Shown here piece by piece: positions 5,361-7,198 of a stretch of DNA of 7,198 nucleotides. The stretch covers positions 1 to 7,198 of the forward strand of contig JAURMY010000041.1 of the NCBI GenBank assembly GCA_030830465.1, in the 5' to 3' direction. Numbering within the stretch: position 1 is the stretch's first letter; each line of letters starts with the position of its first letter. This stretch comes from Alphaproteobacteria bacterium (GTDB taxonomy: Bacteria; Pseudomonadota; Alphaproteobacteria; Rhodobacterales; Rhodobacteraceae). The notes under the pieces are model-generated. The model was not told the origin of the DNA and did no database searches. It was given only the letters and a program-made list of their open reading frames with translations. Position numbers and translations under genes: made by a program.

Positions 5361-7154
5361 TTACTCGGCGGCAAGCCCTTCGGTAAACTGCAACCGGGCC
5401 AGCCGGGCGTAAAGGCCGCCTTCGGCAACCAGCGCGTCATGGGTGCCGGTGGCCACGACCCGACCCGCATCAAACACGATGATCCGGTCGGCCTTTTTCA
5501 CCGTCGCCAGACGGTGCGCCACGATCAGGGTGGTACGGTCGGCGGACAGGGCCTCAACCGCCTTTTGAACCAGGCGTTCGCTTTCCGCATCAAGGGCCGA
5601 AGTCGCCTCATCCAGCAGCAATACAGGCGCCGACCGCAGGATCGCGCGGGCAATGGCGATGCGCTGGCGCTGGCCGCCTGACAGCATCACGCCCCTTTCA
5701 CCCACAAAGGAGTCATATCCTTTGGGCAGCGCGCGCAGAAAATCATGGGCGGCGGCGGCCTTGGCGGCGGCCTCGACTTCGGCATCGGTCGCCTCGGGGC
5801 GCCCGAAGCGGATGTTTTCACGCGCTGAATCGGCAAAAATCACCGGATCCTGCGGCACCATGGCGAAAGCCTTGCGAAAGGCGGCACGATCAAGGCTTTT
5901 CAGATCTATACTGTCCAACAGGATCCGCCCCTGGTCGGGGTCAAAGAACCGCATCAGCATCTGATAGATCGTCGTTTTCCCGGCCCCTGACGGGCCTACC
6001 AGTGCCACGGTTTCACCGGGTTTCACGCTGAAGCTGACATGATCCAGCGCCTTGGTTTCCGGGCGCGACGGATAGCGGAACACCACATCTTCAAATGCGA
6101 TGGCCCCCTTGACCGGCTTGGGCAAGGCCAATGGCGAAGCCGGATCGTCCACGGTATCCTTGGCGTTCAGCAGTTCGATCAAACGGTCGGTTGCCCCGGC
6201 GGCCCGCTGCAACTCGCCCCAGATTTCCGACAATGCCGCGACGGCACCCGCAACCATCACCGCATAAATCACGAATTGCACCAGCGCGCCCGCGCTCAGG
6301 TCGCCGGAACGCACATCGCGTGCGCCGACCCACAAAATCCCGACGACCGAGGCGAAGATCAGGAACATCACAATCACGGTCATCAGCGCCCGCACCTTGA
6401 TCCGCACCTTGGCCACGGTGAAGCTTTGCTCGGTGACCTCGCCGAACCGGGCGCGGCTGCGGGTCTCATGGGTAAAGGCCTGAACGGTCTGGGCCGCCTG
6501 CAGGGTTTCGGACGCATTGCCGGAGCTTTCGGCAACCTTGTCCTGATTGTCCCGGCTGAGGCTGCGCAGGCGACGGCCCAACAGAATGATCGGCACAATC
6601 ACCACCGGCACCACCAGCAAAACAAGCCCGGCCAATTTCAGGCTGGTGGCCAGCATGAACCCCAGTCCGCCGATGAAGATCAGGATATTGCGCAAAGCAA
6701 TTGAAATCGAGGAACCGATAACCGACAGGATCAGCGTGGTATCCGTGGTGATACGGCTGAGGACTTCGCCCGTCATGATGCGTTCAAAAAAGGCCGGGCT
6801 CATCCCGATCATCCGGTCATAAACCGCCTTGCGCACATCCGCGATCACTCGTTCCCCAAGCCGCGTCACCAGATAATAACGCAGCCCGGTTCCCATCGCC
6901 AACAAGGCGGCCACACCGATGGCGGCGGCGAAATACTGGTCCAGCAACTGGGTCGATCCATTGGAAAACCCGTCAATCACCCGGCGCACGGCCAACGGCA
7001 GGGCCAGCGACAGGGCCGCCGTCACCACAAGCGCAGTCAGTGCAAACACCACCGTCACCCGGTAAGGCGCAACAAAAGGCGCAAGTCCGCGCATCGGGCC
7101 GATGCTTTTCGCCTTGGGCCTGTCTTGCGGATTTTCTTCGATCTGACCGGCCAT
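5361..7154 (-). CDS. Half-size ABC exporter, MsbA-related, fused transmembrane and ATPase domains
   Basis: Expected to work as a homodimer in the inner membrane, using ATP to export or flip a hydrophobic or amphipathic compound. It has 597 residues, a normal length. The N-terminal part carries six likely membrane helices (roughly 33-57, 72-92, 143-168, 172-192, 256-278, 288-310). The ATPase domain has an A-loop tyrosine (Tyr361 in FRYPSRP), Walker A GPSGAGKTT (387-395), Q-loop Gln435 (MVPQD), signature LSGGQ (491-495), Walker B VLLLDE (511-516), D-loop SALD (519-522) and H-loop His547. All are intact, so the protein should be active. The sequence fits the alphaproteobacterial MsbA-related subgroup rather than MsbA proper; its substrate is not known from sequence. 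The ATG at 7154-7152 follows an AAGGA ribosome-binding site (7164-7168). The gene is followed 109 bases later by the synthetase on the same strand, but no functional link is evident. Confidence 0.95.
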   Translation of the reverse strand: MAGQIEENPQDRPKAKSIGPMRGLAPFVAPYRVTVVFALTALVVTAALSLALPLAVRRVIDGFSNGSTQLLDQYFAAAIGVAALLAMGTGLRYYLVTRLGERVIADVRKAVYDRMIGMSPAFFERIMTGEVLSRITTDTTLILSVIGSSISIALRNILIFIGGLGFMLATSLKLAGLVLLVVPVVIVPIILLGRRLRSLSRDNQDKVAESSGNASETLQAAQTVQAFTHETRSRARFGEVTEQSFTVAKVRIKVRALMTVIVMFLIFASVVGILWVGARDVRSGDLSAGALVQFVIYAVMVAGAVAALSEIWGELQRAAGATDRLIELLNAKDTVDDPASPLALPKPVKGAIAFEDVVFRYPSRPETKALDHVSFSVKPGETVALVGPSGAGKTTIYQMLMRFFDPDQGRILLDSIDLKSLDRAAFRKAFAMVPQDPVIFADSARENIRFGRPEATDAEVEAAAKAAAAHDFLRALPKGYDSFVGERGVMLSGGQRQRIAIARAILRSAPVLLLDEATSALDAESERLVQKAVEALSADRTTLIVAHRLATVKKADRIIVFDAGRVVATGTHDALVAEGGLYARLARLQFTEGLAAE

Positions 7155-7198
7155 AAACGGTATTCCTTTTTGGTGTCCGTTTCATTTAGGCGACCAGA
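7155..7198 (-). promoter_or_regulatory. Start of the upstream region of the ABC exporter
   Basis: The last 44 bases hold the exporter's ribosome-binding site, AAGGA at 7164-7168, nine bases before the ATG. No promoter can be placed because the region is cut by the window edge. Confidence 0.5.

Noticed and set aside
5252..5473. Upstream extension of the synthetase frame to 5473.
   Set aside because: It would overlap the exporter gene by 113 bases, its residues are Pro/Arg/Gly-rich without family similarity, and a strong ribosome-binding site precedes the ATG at 5251.
1..7198. Search for mobile elements, CRISPR repeats, tRNA or rRNA genes, toxin-antitoxin or defence genes.
   Set aside because: The window is filled by five ordinary metabolic and transport genes with short gaps; no transposase, repeat array or RNA gene pattern was seen.

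Overview
The window reads like a chromosomal segment of an alphaproteobacterium, most likely Rhodobacterales (Roseobacter/Rhodobacter group). It is GC-rich and tightly packed, and the proteins have the look of that group: a LivH/LivM pair with typical alphaproteobacterial motifs and an MsbA-related half-size ABC exporter. This placement comes from protein character only; no rRNA or other marker gene is present. All five genes lie on the minus strand, so transcription runs from the right edge to the left.

In transcription order (right to left) the layout is: (1) 7154-5361, a complete type I ABC exporter with fused membrane and ATPase domains; (2) 5251-3359, a 630-residue acyl-CoA synthetase (acyl/aryl-AMP ligase family) with a long C-terminal tail; (3) a 255-base AT-rich intergenic region, 3358-3104, holding dyad symmetries and probably the promoter of the next operon; (4) 3103-1922, a periplasmic substrate-binding protein of the branched-chain amino acid/amide (HAAT) type with a clear signal peptide; (5) a 72-base gap with a perfect 10-bp GC-rich hairpin; (6) 1849-926, the permease livH; (7) 926-1, the permease livM, overlapping livH by one base and running off the left edge. 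The two ATPase genes expected for such a transporter (livG, livF) are not in the window and would lie to its left.

The binding protein, livH and livM form one high-affinity uptake system. The acyl-CoA synthetase directly upstream suggests, by inference only, that the imported compound may be a carboxylic acid (aromatic, phenylpropanoid or fatty-type) that is activated to its CoA thioester after uptake, rather than a branched-chain amino acid. The ABC exporter has its own ribosome-binding site and may be an unrelated neighbour or part of a longer transcription unit.

I did not find a new kind of biological system here. No mobile element, CRISPR array, tRNA or rRNA is visible. The parts worth a second look are the regulatory structures between the genes, the synthetase tail and the question of the transporter's substrate.
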